Below are positions 51,763 to 63,876 of a stretch of DNA of 64,000 nt, piece by piece. Numbering within the stretch: position 1 is the first letter of the stretch; each line of letters starts with the position of its first letter. A program made the translations under genes and the position numbers. This stretch comes from Sphingomonas sp. PP-CC-1A-547 (GTDB lineage Bacteria > Pseudomonadota > Alphaproteobacteria > Sphingomonadales > Sphingomonadaceae): assembly GCF_003610375.1 (NCBI RefSeq), contig NZ_RAPZ01000011.1:124001-188000 (forward strand), in the 5' to 3' direction. The notes under the pieces were generated by a model. It searched no databases, was not told the DNA's origin, and saw nothing but the letters and a program-made list of their open reading frames with translations.

Positions 51763-52191
51763 ATGCGTCTTTCCAGCCTAGCCGACTATGCGGTCGTGAT
51801 GATGAGCGCCGCGGCGCGTCATTGCGGCCGTATCGCGCGGCTGAACGCGACGCTGCTTAGCGAGGAGACCGGCGTGCCGCTGCCGACGGTGCAGAAGCTG
51901 GTGAGCCGGCTGTCCGCCGCGGGGCTGATCGAGAGCACGCGCGGCACCGGCGGCGGGTTTCGCCTGTCGCGACCGCCCGCGATGATCTCGCTCGCCGACA
52001 TCATCGAGGCGGTCGAAGGCCCGATCGCACTGACGTCGTGTGTCGATGGTGCATCGCAGGATTGCTGCGTCGAGCAGACGTGCAAGGTCAAGCCGCACTG
52101 GAACGCCGTCAACGGCGCGGTCCGCGGTGCGCTCGCCGGCGTGTCGCTCGCCAGCCTTTCGCAAACCCCGGTTTTACAGGTGCCCGCATGA
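51763..52191 (+). CDS. Rrf2-family regulator of the SUF operon
   Basis: 142 residues: Rrf2 winged helix (MRLSSLADYAVVMMSAAARH, GVPLPTVQKLVSRLSAAGLI, TRGTGGGFRLSRP) and a cluster-ligand region with C93, C101, C102 and C107. This is the SUF-associated form (SufR/IscR-like) that senses Fe-S status and represses the operon. It is first in the sufB-C-D-S-T-A series. A 27-bp inverted repeat lies just upstream and a large hairpin separates it from sufB. Confidence 0.92.
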   Translation: MRLSSLADYAVVMMSAAARHCGRIARLNATLLSEETGVPLPTVQKLVSRLSAAGLIESTRGTGGGFRLSRPPAMISLADIIEAVEGPIALTSCVDGASQDCCVEQTCKVKPHWNAVNGAVRGALAGVSLASLSQTPVLQVPA

Positions 52192-52223
52192 AGAACACAT
52201 CGCGCGCAGCGCTTCACCTTTTC

Positions 52224-52286
52224 CTCCGCGTCTCCGCGTCTCCGCGTGAATCAGTTTTGTTCACGCGGAGACGCGGAGACGCGGAG
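52224..52286 (+). repeat. Large perfect hairpin between the SUF regulator and sufB (family E)
   Basis: 27-bp perfect arms (52224-52250 and 52260-52286; CTCCGCGTCTCCGCGTCTCC... ) with a 9-base loop TCAGTTTTG, followed by ATTTTAGA. It begins 32 bases after the regulator stop and lies wholly between it and sufB. In RNA it would be a very stable stem and could reduce read-through or protect the mRNA. Related arms are at 27446-27588. Confidence 0.9.
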
Positions 52287-52321
52287 ATTTTAGAGAGCCG
52301 CTTTGCGGCCGAGGACAGATA

Positions 52322-53812
52322 ATGGCTACCCGGAACGCTGAGGCTTACGCCGCCGCGAACAAGACGTACGAGTGGGGTTTCTCCTCGGACATCGAACAGG
52401 AATTCGCGCCGAAGGGTCTGTCGGAAGACACGGTGCGCTTCATTTCCGCCAAGAAGGGCGAGCCGCAGTGGATGCTCGATTGGCGGCTGAAGGCGTTCGC
52501 GTTGTGGCAGACGATGGAGGCGCCCGACTGGTCGAAGCTCAACGTGCCGCCGATCGATTACCAGGACGCGTATTATTACGCGGAGCCCAAGGCGAAGCCG
52601 AAGCTCGGGTCGCTCGACGAGGTCGATCCGGAAATCCTGCGCGTCTACGAGAAGCTCGGCATTCCGATCGGCGAGCAGAAGATGCTGGCGGGCGTGGTCG
52701 AGGATCCGCTGAACGAGGACGGCACGCCCAAGCGTCGCGTCGCGGTGGATGCGGTGTTCGACAGCGTCTCGGTCGCGACCACGTTCCGCAAGGAGCTGGA
52801 GGCCGCGGGCGTGATCTTCCGCTCGATCTCCGAGGCGATCAAGGAGTATCCCGAGCTCGTCCGCAAGTGGCTCGGTAAGGTCGTGCCGCAGCGCGATAAC
52901 TATTTCGCGACGCTGAACTCGGCGGTCTTCTCCGACGGCACGTTCGTCTACATCCCGGAGGGCGTGCGCTGCCCGATGGAGCTGTCGACGTACTTCCGCA
53001 TCAACGCGGAGAATACCGGGCAGTTCGAACGAACGCTGATCGTCGCGGACAAGGGGTCGTACGTCTCGTATCTCGAGGGCTGCACCGCGCCAATGCGCGA
53101 CGAGAACCAGCTGCATGCCGCGGTGGTCGAACTGGTCGTGCTCGACGATGCCGAGATCAAATACTCGACCGTGCAGAACTGGTATCCGGGCGACGAGAAC
53201 GGTGTCGGCGGGATCTACAATTTCGTCACCAAGCGTGCGCTCTGCCAGGGCAAGAACTCGAAGGTCAGCTGGACCCAGGTCGAGACCGGCAGCGCGATCA
53301 CGTGGAAATACCCCTCGTGCGTGCTGCTTGGCGATGGCTCGGTCGGCGAGTTCTATTCGGTCGCGGTGACGAACAATCGCCAACAGGCCGATACCGGCAC
53401 GAAGATGATCCACCTCGGTAAGAACACGCGCTCGACGATCGTGTCGAAGGGGATTTCGGCGGGGCGTTCGGACAACACGTACCGCGGGCTGGTGCGCGTC
53501 GCGCCCACTGCGGAGGGCGTGCGGAACTTCACACAGTGCGACAGCCTGCTACTCGGCGACCAGTGCGGCGCGCATACCGTGCCGTATATCGAGGTCCGCA
53601 ACCCGTCCGCGCAGATCGAGCACGAGGCGACGACGTCGAAGATCTCCGAGGACCAGCTGTTCTACGCGATGTCGCGTGGGCTGGACCAGGAGGCGGCGGT
53701 GGCGCTGATCGTCAACGGCTTTGCGCGCGAGGTGCTGCAGCAACTGCCGATGGAGTTCGCGGTGGAAGCGCAGAAGCTGCTGGGGATTTCGCTGGAAGGC
53801 TCCGTGGGGTGA
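52322..53812 (+). CDS. sufB: Fe-S cluster assembly protein SufB
   Basis: 496 residues, normal SufB length. N-terminal helical part, beta-helix core ([40 protein letters not shown]), and the conserved C in NFTQCDS and E in EHEATTS that assemble the cluster. SufB is the scaffold of the SufBC2D complex in the cytoplasm. It begins [20 protein letters not shown]. The sufC gene follows after a 99-base gap containing a palindrome. Confidence 0.97.
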   Translation: MATRNAEAYAAANKTYEWGFSSDIEQEFAPKGLSEDTVRFISAKKGEPQWMLDWRLKAFALWQTMEAPDWSKLNVPPIDYQDAYYYAEPKAKPKLGSLDEVDPEILRVYEKLGIPIGEQKMLAGVVEDPLNEDGTPKRRVAVDAVFDSVSVATTFRKELEAAGVIFRSISEAIKEYPELVRKWLGKVVPQRDNYFATLNSAVFSDGTFVYIPEGVRCPMELSTYFRINAENTGQFERTLIVADKGSYVSYLEGCTAPMRDENQLHAAVVELVVLDDAEIKYSTVQNWYPGDENGVGGIYNFVTKRALCQGKNSKVSWTQVETGSAITWKYPSCVLLGDGSVGEFYSVAVTNNRQQADTGTKMIHLGKNTRSTIVSKGISAGRSDNTYRGLVRVAPTAEGVRNFTQCDSLLLGDQCGAHTVPYIEVRNPSAQIEHEATTSKISEDQLFYAMSRGLDQEAAVALIVNGFAREVLQQLPMEFAVEAQKLLGISLEGSVG

Positions 53813-53821
53813 CCCTTTGCT

Positions 53822-53853
53822 CCCGTCATTCCCACCTTCGCAGGAATGACGGG
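53822..53853. repeat. Short palindrome of family F within the suf operon
   Basis: CCCGTCATTCC and GGAATGACGGG arms around CACCTTCGCA. Located 10 bases after the sufB stop, between sufB and sufC. Confidence 0.75.
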
Positions 53854-53911
53854 ATGGGGTTGGGGCAGTCGGCGCCGCGCATTTTAGAGATTTGGAATTG
53901 GGCTACATTCG

Positions 53912-54651
<740 letters not shown>

Positions 54652-54655
<4 letters not shown>

Positions 54656-55731
54656 CGATGCTGCTCGACCTCCCCTCGACGCGCGCGGAATCGTGGCGCT
54701 GGGGTGATCCGGCGGCGATTGCGGCGGCGGCCGGACTGCCGCGCGGCGCCGCGCTGGACGCCGATGCGTGGTTTATGGACCTGCCGGGTGCGCGGGCTCT
54801 GTTCGTCGACGGCGTGCTGGATCAGGGTCGGAGCGATCTGCGCCATGTCACGATGACGGCGATCGATGGTGGCGAGCATGCGCTTGGTCGTCGCACCACG
54901 GGTAGCGGTTGGTCGATACAAGTCGAGGCGAACACCGGCGTTGAGCTTCTCCAGATCGTCCACATCGCGACCGGTGGTGAGAACCAGCTTCCGGCAGAGA
55001 TCGTGCTGGCCGATGGCGCGAGCGCTTCGGTCGTCGAGACCTATGTCGGGGCCGGCTGGTCGAACCGGTCGACGCGGATGATGCTTGGCATGGGTGCCAA
55101 GCTGACGCGAGCGGTGCGGTTGCTTCAGGCCGATGGCTTCGTGTCGTTGCGCGACGAGGTCGAGATCGGTGCCGAGGCGAGCCTGATCGTCACGGTGCTC
55201 GGCGCGGGCGATGCCGGGACGCGGATCGATGGGGCGATCACGGTGACGGGTGACGATGCGTTTGCCGAATATGGCGGCGCGTTGCTGACGCGGAACGACC
55301 AGCGGCAGGAATGCGCGGTGTCGGTGCGGCATGCCGCGCTGAACGGGCAGAGCAAGCAGATCTGGCGTGCGGTCGCGGCGGACAAGTCGACGGCCAGCCT
55401 CGCGGCGCGGGTCGAGGTCGCGCGCGATGCGCAGAAGACCGACGGGGTGCAGTCGTTGCGCGGGTTGCTGTTGCAGCGCACCGCGACGGTGAATCTGAAG
55501 CCCGAGCTGGAGATCTTCGCGGACGACGTGAAGTGCGCGCATGGCGCCACGGTCGGCGAACTCGACCAGCGCGCGCTGTTCTACATGCAGAGCCGCGGGA
55601 TCCCTCATGCCAAGGCGCAGGCGCTGCTTACGCGCGCGTTCGTCGGCGATGCGTTCGTCCAGATCGCGGACGAGATGGTGCGCGAGGCTTTCGTGGCGGA
55701 TGCGGACGCGTGGCTGGAGCGGGCGTTGTGA
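54652..55731 (+). CDS. sufD: Fe-S cluster assembly protein SufD
   Basis: 359 residues, a SufB paralogue lacking the cluster-ligand set but with VKCAHGATVGELD, which contains the conserved catalytic-complex His. It pairs with SufB. The start is a GTG overlapping the sufC stop by 4 bases (GTGA); an ATG two codons later is possible. Sequence is more divergent than that of SufB, as usual. Confidence 0.93.
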
Positions 55732-56942
55732 GCGTGATCGCCGACATTCGTCCCTTGGATCGCCTGTCGGATTTCCCGGCGATCCCGGAGGGCTGGGCGT
55801 ATCTCGATACCGCTGCGACTGCGCAGAAGCCGCAGGTGGTGGTCGATGCGATCACGCGCGCTTACGGCGAGACCTACGCCACCGTGCACCGCGGCGTGTA
55901 CCAGCGCTCGGCCGACATGACGGTCGCCTACGAAGCGGCACGTAAGGCCGTCGCGCGGTTCATAGGCGCGGGTTCGGCCGACGAGATCGTGTTTGTGCGC
56001 GGCGCGACCGAGGCGATCAATCTCGTCGCGCAGTGCTGGGCGGGGACGCAGTTGAAGGCGGGCGACCGCATCCTGCTTTCCCTGCTCGAGCATCATTCCA
56101 ACATCGTGCCGTGGCAGATGATCGCCGAGCGCCTCGGCGTCGCGATCGACGTGTTGCCGCTCACGTCCGACCACCGCATCGATCTCGACGCGATGGAGCG
56201 GATGATCACGCCGGCGCACAAGCTGGTCGCGCTCGGGCATGTCTCGAACGTGCTCGGCTCGGTGCTCGACGCCAAGCGCGCGACCGAGATCGCGCATTCG
56301 GTCGGGGCGAAGATCCTGCTCGACGGCTGCCAGTCGGTGCCGCGGATTACGGTCGACGTGAAGGCGATCGGCTGCGATTTCTACGTGTTCTCCGGGCACA
56401 AGCTCTACGGTCCGACCGGGATCGGCGTGCTGTGGGCGAAGCCGGAATTGCTCGATGCGATGCCGCCGTACCAGGGTGGCGGATCGATGATCGACAAGGT
56501 GTCGTTCGCCAAGACCACCTACGCGCCGCCGCCGGGGCGGTTCGAAGCGGGGACGCCGCATATCGTCGGTGCGCTCGGGCTGCATGCGGCGATAGACTAT
56601 GTCGAGAGCATCGGGCTCGATGCGATTCACGCGCATGAGACGGCGCTGGTAACGGCGACGCGTGATGCGCTGTCGCGGATAAATTCGGTGCGCCTCTATG
56701 GTCCGGCGGACTCGGCGGGGATCGTGAGCTTCACGATCGAGGGGGTTCATCCGCACGACATCGGCACCATATTAGACGAGGAGCGCGTCGCGATCCGTGC
56801 CGGCCATCACTGCGCACAGCCGCTGATGGAGGCGCTGGGCGTCGAGGCGACGGCACGCGCGAGCTTCGGCGTGTATAACGGGCCGGCGGACGTCGAGGCG
56901 CTGGTGCGCGGTATCGAGCGAGTAACGAGGATCTTCAAATGA
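55728..56942 (+). CDS. sufS: Cysteine desulfurase SufS
   Basis: 404 residues of the group II desulfurases: PLP-binding K225 in FSGHKLYGPTG, LLDGCQSVPR, EHHSNIVPW, and active-site C362 in AGHHCAQPL. It supplies sulfur from cysteine to SufE/SufU and then SufB. The GTG at 55728 overlaps the sufD stop; another in-frame GTG lies two codons downstream. No sufE or sufU is in the operon. Confidence 0.95.
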   Translation: MSVIADIRPLDRLSDFPAIPEGWAYLDTAATAQKPQVVVDAITRAYGETYATVHRGVYQRSADMTVAYEAARKAVARFIGAGSADEIVFVRGATEAINLVAQCWAGTQLKAGDRILLSLLEHHSNIVPWQMIAERLGVAIDVLPLTSDHRIDLDAMERMITPAHKLVALGHVSNVLGSVLDAKRATEIAHSVGAKILLDGCQSVPRITVDVKAIGCDFYVFSGHKLYGPTGIGVLWAKPELLDAMPPYQGGGSMIDKVSFAKTTYAPPPGRFEAGTPHIVGALGLHAAIDYVESIGLDAIHAHETALVTATRDALSRINSVRLYGPADSAGIVSFTIEGVHPHDIGTILDEERVAIRAGHHCAQPLMEALGVEATARASFGVYNGPADVEALVRGIERVTRIFK

Positions 56943-57400
56943 GCGATCGGTTCGAGATCGAGGAAGTGGATGCCGTCGCATCGCCACCCAAGGCGCGCGT
57001 CGTGATGGAGACGGACTCCGACGCGGAGCGCAAGCGCGATTATCTCGCGGGCTTCCTCGCGCAGAAGCCGCAGGTGGATTCGCCCGGCGAGCCCGGTGGC
57101 GCGGTGTACGATGCGATCATCGATGCGCTGAAGGAGATCTATGATCCCGAAATCCCGGTGAACATCTATGATCTGGGGCTGATCTACGGCGTCGAGGTGA
57201 CCGAGGACGGGCATGCGGTGGTGGCGATGACGCTGACGACGCCGAACTGTCCGGTCGCGGAGTCGATGCCGGCGGAGGTCGAGATGCGCGTCGGGTCGGT
57301 GCCGGGGGTCGGGTTTGCGGAAGTGAACCTGGTCTGGGATCCGCCCTGGGATCCGCAGAAGATGTCGGACGAGGCTAAGCTAGAGCTCGGCATGCTGTAA
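56939..57400 (+). CDS. sufT: SUF system protein SufT (MIP18/DUF59 family)
   Basis: 153 residues: a variable N-terminal tail (about 1-50) and a MIP18 domain (AIIDALKEIYDPEIPVNIYD, TTPNCPVAESMP, VNLVWDPPWDPQKMSDEAK) with its conserved Cys. It assists maturation of Fe-S proteins, chiefly under high demand. The ATG overlaps the sufS stop by 4 bases (ATGA). Confidence 0.93.
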   Translation: MSDRFEIEEVDAVASPPKARVVMETDSDAERKRDYLAGFLAQKPQVDSPGEPGGAVYDAIIDALKEIYDPEIPVNIYDLGLIYGVEVTEDGHAVVAMTLTTPNCPVAESMPAEVEMRVGSVPGVGFAEVNLVWDPPWDPQKMSDEAKLELGML

Positions 57401-57403
57401 TCA

Positions 57404-57497
57404 TTCCCCTCCCGCTTGCGGGAGGGGTTAGGGGAGGGGAGAGCGGAACGCTGCTGTTCAAGCCCTCCCCCGACCCCTCCCGCAGGCGGGAGGGGAG
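57404..57497. repeat. Palindromic extragenic element, family C, within the suf operon
   Basis: CCCCTCCCGCTTGCGGGAGG at the left and a facing CCCCTCCCGCAGGCGGGAGG at the right, with GGGGAGGGGAG/CCCTCCCCC in between. Separates sufT from sufA. Confidence 0.88.
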
Positions 57498-57512
57498 CAG
57501 AAGGAATTGGTG

Positions 57513-57866
57513 ATGGCGACGACATTGCGAGCACGGCCGGCGGCGCTGAACCTCACGGAGACGGCGCATGCGCGGATCGCCGACCTGATGGCCCGGGCTC
57601 CGGAGGATGCGATCGGGGTGAAGCTGTCGACGCCTAAGCGTGGGTGTTCGGGGCTGGCCTATTCGGTGGATTACGTCACCGAGGCCAAGCCTTTCGATGA
57701 GCGGATCGATACGCCCGGGGGCACGCTGTTCGTAGATGGCGGCTCGATTTTGTACCTGATCGGGTCGACGATGGACTGGGTGGAGGACGATTTCACCGCG
57801 GGGTTCGTGTTCCAGAATCCTAACGCCAAGGGCGCTTGCGGGTGCGGGGAAAGCTTCACCGTTTGA
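57513..57866 (+). CDS. sufA: A-type Fe-S carrier protein SufA
   Basis: 117 residues with the three ligand cysteines C45 (KRGCSGLAY), C109 and C111 (GACGCGESF). A-type carriers pass clusters from SufBCD to target proteins. AAGGA lies 7 bases before the ATG at 57513; TTG and GTG codons just upstream are less likely. Confidence 0.95.
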   Translation: MATTLRARPAALNLTETAHARIADLMARAPEDAIGVKLSTPKRGCSGLAYSVDYVTEAKPFDERIDTPGGTLFVDGGSILYLIGSTMDWVEDDFTAGFVFQNPNAKGACGCGESFTV

Positions 57867-57883
57867 GTTCCAGCGTTAGCTAG

Positions 57884-57943
57884 TTTGTGTCCCCGCGGAG
57901 GCGGGGACACAGGCTGGGCTCCCGCCTTCGCGGGAGAACAAGG
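57884..57943. repeat. Palindromic extragenic element pair, family B
   Basis: GTGTCCCCGCGGAGGCGGGG joined to a facing CTGGGCTCCCGCCTTCGCGG-GAGAACAAGG. Begins 18 bases after sufA. Confidence 0.85.
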
Positions 57944-57981
57944 AATAGCGGACTGCCGTTCTGTTGCCGCGAGCCCCTCTA

Positions 57982-58082
57982 CCACCCCGGCGAAGGCCGG
58001 GGCCCAGTTGGGAGACGCTGTGGACATAGCGCTGCACATCGTCACAATCACCTTGCCAACTGGACCCCGGCCTCCGCCGGGG
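57982..58082. repeat. Long palindromic extragenic element, family A
   Basis: Arms 57982-58011 and 58056-58082 (CACCCCGGCGAAGGCCGGGG type), slightly degenerate at the right, located 38 bases after a family B element. Third example of the A-B pairing (also at 13986/14111 and 37213/37354). The A and B elements fill most of 57867-58172. Confidence 0.85.
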
Positions 58083-58172
58083 AGCAGATTTGCCGAGGTA
58101 GGTGGTTGGGCTGCTGGCCTTGCCCCCTGGTCTCGTCCTGTGCCACTCCCCGCGCAACAAGAGGGGATATAC

Positions 58173-59564
58173 GTGGCCAGTCTGTTTCGCCGAAAAATCG
58201 TCACCGAGCAGCCGCCCGAGCATCAGCTCGCGCGGACCTTGTCGTGGCCGCATCTGGTGGCGATGGGCGTCGGTGGGATCGTCGGCACCGGTATCCTCAC
58301 GCTGATCGGCGTCGGCGCGGGGCTCGCGGGGCCGGCCGTCATCCTGTCCTTCATCATCGCCGGCGGGATCTGTGCCTGCGCCGCGCTCGCCTATGCCGAG
58401 ATGGCGACGATGATCCCCGCCTCGGGCAGCGCGTACACCTACAGCTATGTCGTGCTCGGCGAGCTGATCGCCTGGGTGATCGGCTGGTCGCTGATCCTCG
58501 AATATTCCCTCGTAGTGTCGACCGTCGCGGTCGGCTGGTCGGGCTATGCCGCGCCGTTGCTGCGCGGCGCGTTCGGCTTCCCCGAGGCGCTGACGCTCAG
58601 CCCTGAGCTTGGCGGTATTCTCAACGTTCCGGCGATTTTCATCATCGCGGTCGTGGCGGGCGTGCTGTCGTTCGGTACGCGCGAGAGTGCGACGTTGAAC
58701 GCGGTGCTGGTCGGCGTGAAGATGATCGCGCTGGCCGTGTTCGTGTTCATCGCGCTGCATTATTTCAACAGCGCCAACCTCCACCCGTTCATGCCCTACG
58801 GCTTCCCCAAGGCCGTCCAGCCCGACGGCGCCGAGCGCGGCGTGATGGCCGCTGCCGCGATTATCTTCTTCGCGTTCTACGGCTTCGACGCGATCTCCAC
58901 GGCGGCGGAGGAGACGAAGAACCCCGGCCGTGATCTGGCGATCGGCATCGTCGGGTCGATGGTGGCGTGCATCGCGATCTACATCCTCGTCGCGGTCGCC
59001 GCGGTCGGCGCGCTGTCGTACACCAAGTTCGCCGGCAGCGCCGAGCCGCTCGCGCTGATCCTGCGCGAGATTGGCCGACCCGGGTTCGCGACCTTCCTCG
59101 GCGCCTCCGCCGTGATCGCCTTGCCGACGGTGCTGCTCGCGTTCCTGTTCGGGCAGAGCCGCATCTTTTTCACGATGGCGCGCGACGGACTGCTGCCGTT
59201 GAGCCTCGCCAAGGTGTCGCGCCGTGGCGCGCCTGTGCGGATCACGTGGATCACTGCTGCGATCGTCGCCGTGATTGCGGGGCTGTTGCCGCTGGCCGAG
59301 ATCGCCGCGCTGGCCAATGCGGGAACGCTCGCGGCGTTCGTCGCGGTCTGTGCGTGCATGCTGGTGATGCGTCGCCGTGCGCCTGACGCCTTGCGGACTT
59401 TCCGGGCGCCTGCGGCAACGCTGGTTGGGACGATCGGTATCCTTGGGTGCCTGTATCTGTTCTTTAGCCTGCCTTCGAAGACGCAGCTATATTTCGGACT
59501 ATGGAACCTGCTCGGGTTGGTGATCTACTTCGTTTACGCGCGGCCGAGAGCGCTCGCCGAATGA
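58173..59564 (+). CDS. Amino-acid permease, APC family
   Basis: 463 residues with about 12 membrane spans. The APC signature GVGGIVGTGILTLIG lies at about residues 30-45, and FYGFDAISTAAEETKNPGRD is the classical helix-8 segment. It resembles the cationic amino-acid/basic-amino-acid transporter subgroup. The GTG at 58173 has GAGGGG 7-8 bases before it. It overlaps mtnP by 4 bases (ATGA), so the two are an operon, possibly linking methionine-related uptake and salvage. Confidence 0.92.
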   Translation: MASLFRRKIVTEQPPEHQLARTLSWPHLVAMGVGGIVGTGILTLIGVGAGLAGPAVILSFIIAGGICACAALAYAEMATMIPASGSAYTYSYVVLGELIAWVIGWSLILEYSLVVSTVAVGWSGYAAPLLRGAFGFPEALTLSPELGGILNVPAIFIIAVVAGVLSFGTRESATLNAVLVGVKMIALAVFVFIALHYFNSANLHPFMPYGFPKAVQPDGAERGVMAAAAIIFFAFYGFDAISTAAEETKNPGRDLAIGIVGSMVACIAIYILVAVAAVGALSYTKFAGSAEPLALILREIGRPGFATFLGASAVIALPTVLLAFLFGQSRIFFTMARDGLLPLSLAKVSRRGAPVRITWITAAIVAVIAGLLPLAEIAALANAGTLAAFVAVCACMLVMRRRAPDALRTFRAPAATLVGTIGILGCLYLFFSLPSKTQLYFGLWNLLGLVIYFVYARPRALAE

Positions 59565-60433
59565 GTGGTTGGACGATCGGGATCATCGGCGGGTCGGGGC
59601 TGTACGCGGTCGATGGGATCGAGGACGGGCGCTGGCAGACGATGGAGACGCCTTGTGGCGAGCCGTCGGATGCGATCTATACCGGGCGGGTCGGGCATGT
59701 CGGCGTGGCGTTCCTGCCGCGGCATGGGCGGGGGCACCGGATCTCGCCGTCGGAGCTGAACGCGCGGGCGAACATCGATGCGTTGAAGCGGCTGGGCGTA
59801 ACGGACGTGTTGGCGGTGTCGTCGGTCGGCTCGCTGGTCGAGCAGCGGCCGCCGGGCAGTTTCACCGTGGTCGACCAGTTCATCGATCGTACCAAAGGGC
59901 GGCCGTCGAGCTTTTTCGGCACCGGCCTCGTCGCGCACGTCTCGATGGCCGACCCGGTCTGCCCGCGCCTGTCGCGTTATGCCGCCGACGCCGCGCGGGA
60001 GGCGGGCGCGCAGGTCGACGACGTGGGCACGTATTTCGCGATGGAAGGCCCGCAATTCTCGACGCGGGCGGAAAGCCGGCTTTACCGCCAATGGGGCTGC
60101 GACGTCATCGGGATGACCGCGATGCCTGAGGCGAAGCTCGCGCGGGAGGCGGAGCTTCCGTACGCGCTGGTCGGGATGGTGACGGATTACGATTGCTGGC
60201 GCGAGGACGAGGTGGGCGTCGATGTCGCGCAGGTCGTGGCGCAGCTTGGTGCGAATGCGGCGAAGGCTCGGGCGATGGTGATGGCGTTGCTGCGCGCGTT
60301 GCCGGCGGAGCGGGAGGCTTCGCCGATCGATACGTGCCTTGATAGCGCGATCATTACGGCGCGGGAGGCTCGCGATCCCGCGCTGGTGGCGAAGCTGGAT
60401 GCTGTGGCGGGGCGGGCGCTTTCTAGGGGCTGA
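59561..60433 (+). CDS. mtnP: S-methyl-5'-thioadenosine phosphorylase
   Basis: 290 residues: GIIGGSGLYAVDGIED, FLPRHGRGHRISPSELNARA, and GPQFSTRAESRLYRQWGCDVI in part place it with MTA phosphorylases. It splits methylthioadenosine to adenine and methylthioribose 1-phosphate in methionine salvage. The GMTAMPEAKLAREAE segment favours MTA over purine nucleosides. The ATG overlaps the permease stop. Confidence 0.92.
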   Translation: MSGWTIGIIGGSGLYAVDGIEDGRWQTMETPCGEPSDAIYTGRVGHVGVAFLPRHGRGHRISPSELNARANIDALKRLGVTDVLAVSSVGSLVEQRPPGSFTVVDQFIDRTKGRPSSFFGTGLVAHVSMADPVCPRLSRYAADAAREAGAQVDDVGTYFAMEGPQFSTRAESRLYRQWGCDVIGMTAMPEAKLAREAELPYALVGMVTDYDCWREDEVGVDVAQVVAQLGANAAKARAMVMALLRALPAEREASPIDTCLDSAIITAREARDPALVAKLDAVAGRALSRG

Positions 60434-60442
60434 AGCTTGGCC

Positions 60443-60536
60443 TTGCCCTCACCTTTCCCACCGGCAAGAGCCGGCGGGCCCCTTCCCTCTCCCGATGGGA
60501 GAGGGGGAGACGGCGAAGGCGGCGAGGGTGAGGGCA
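60443..60536. repeat. Palindromic extragenic element, family C
   Basis: TGCCCTCACC at the left and GGTGAGGGCA at the right, enclosing GCCGGCGGGCC and CCCTCTCCCGATGGGAGAGG. Follows mtnP. Confidence 0.82.
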
Positions 60537-60560
60537 GGGGGCGCTAGCGATGGCGCTTGG

Positions 60561-60594
60561 AACCCTGGGCTCCCGCTTTCGCGGGAGAACAAGG
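60561..60594. repeat. Single half of a family B element
   Basis: CCCTGGGCTCCCGCTTTCGC followed by GGGAGAACAAGG, with no facing partner nearby. Confidence 0.82.
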
Positions 60595-60708
60595 TTGACC
60601 GGCGGTTCGTGAAAAGTTCGTCATTCGCCGCGTTCGACATATCCCTGCAACATATCGGGGCGAAGGGGAGTGCGTCGCCGCTCCCTCTCCCCCTGTGGAC
60701 GGCGATTT

Positions 60709-60777
60709 GACCGGGTCTCCCCTGTCCCGGTCTTTTCCCTGAACTACGGGGCGATCCTTGCGATCGCCCCGCCTTTT
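60709..60777 (+). ncRNA. Candidate small RNA with C-rich loop and terminator
   Basis: Two ordered hairpins on the plus strand: GACCGGG/CCCGGTC (60709-60732) around the C-rich loop TCTCCCCTGT, a 15-base single-stranded linker (TTTTCCCTGAACTAC), then the intrinsic terminator at 60748-60777. The layout recalls alphaproteobacterial small RNAs of the suhB/mmgR type, whose C-rich loops pair with Shine-Dalgarno regions. The 5' end may extend further left. No promoter was convincingly identified. Confidence 0.4.
60748..60777 (+). terminator. Intrinsic terminator in the mtnP-acnA gap
   Basis: A 9-bp perfect stem GGGGCGATC/GATCGCCCC with loop CTTGC, then GCC and five T. It is over 300 bases from mtnP, so it most likely ends an independent transcript. 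Confidence 0.8.
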
Positions 60778-60846
60778 TCGATTGGGAGTGCGGGGAATCG
60801 CGGCGAAAGCCGCGCGGCAATAGCTTGAGATTTTGGAAGTCTATCG

Positions 60847-60973
60847 ACCCTCCCCCGCTTGGGGGAGGTGGCAGGCGGTTGCCTGAGGGAGGGGGGAGGT
60901 AAGGGGAACCTCTGTTCCGATGTCCTCCCCCTCCGTCACCTACGGCGCCACCTCCCCCTTGCGGGGGAGGATC
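60847..60973. repeat. Palindromic extragenic element, family D
   Basis: ACCCTCCCCCGCTTGGGGGA at the left and a facing CCTTGCGGGGGAGGATC at the right, with an inner copy. Directly downstream of acnA on the minus strand. Confidence 0.85.
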
Positions 60974-60987
60974 AATAGGGCGCAGTC

Positions 60988-63672
<2,685 letters not shown>

Positions 63673-63876
63673 AGGGGTCCTTCCCGTGGGCGTCGGGCCG
63701 CCGGGCGCCGAGGGGAAAGCAGCCGTATAGGCCACGCGGGCGCGTCGGGGACCGAGCGAAAAATGCTGTTACCCGAGGGGCCTTAGCAAGGGGGAGCGCA
63801 TCGGGGAAGGGCACGGGAGTGCCGTGGGCCGGTTATTCCGCCTTCGCGTTGCCGAGTGGACGAGCGCGCTGAAGCG

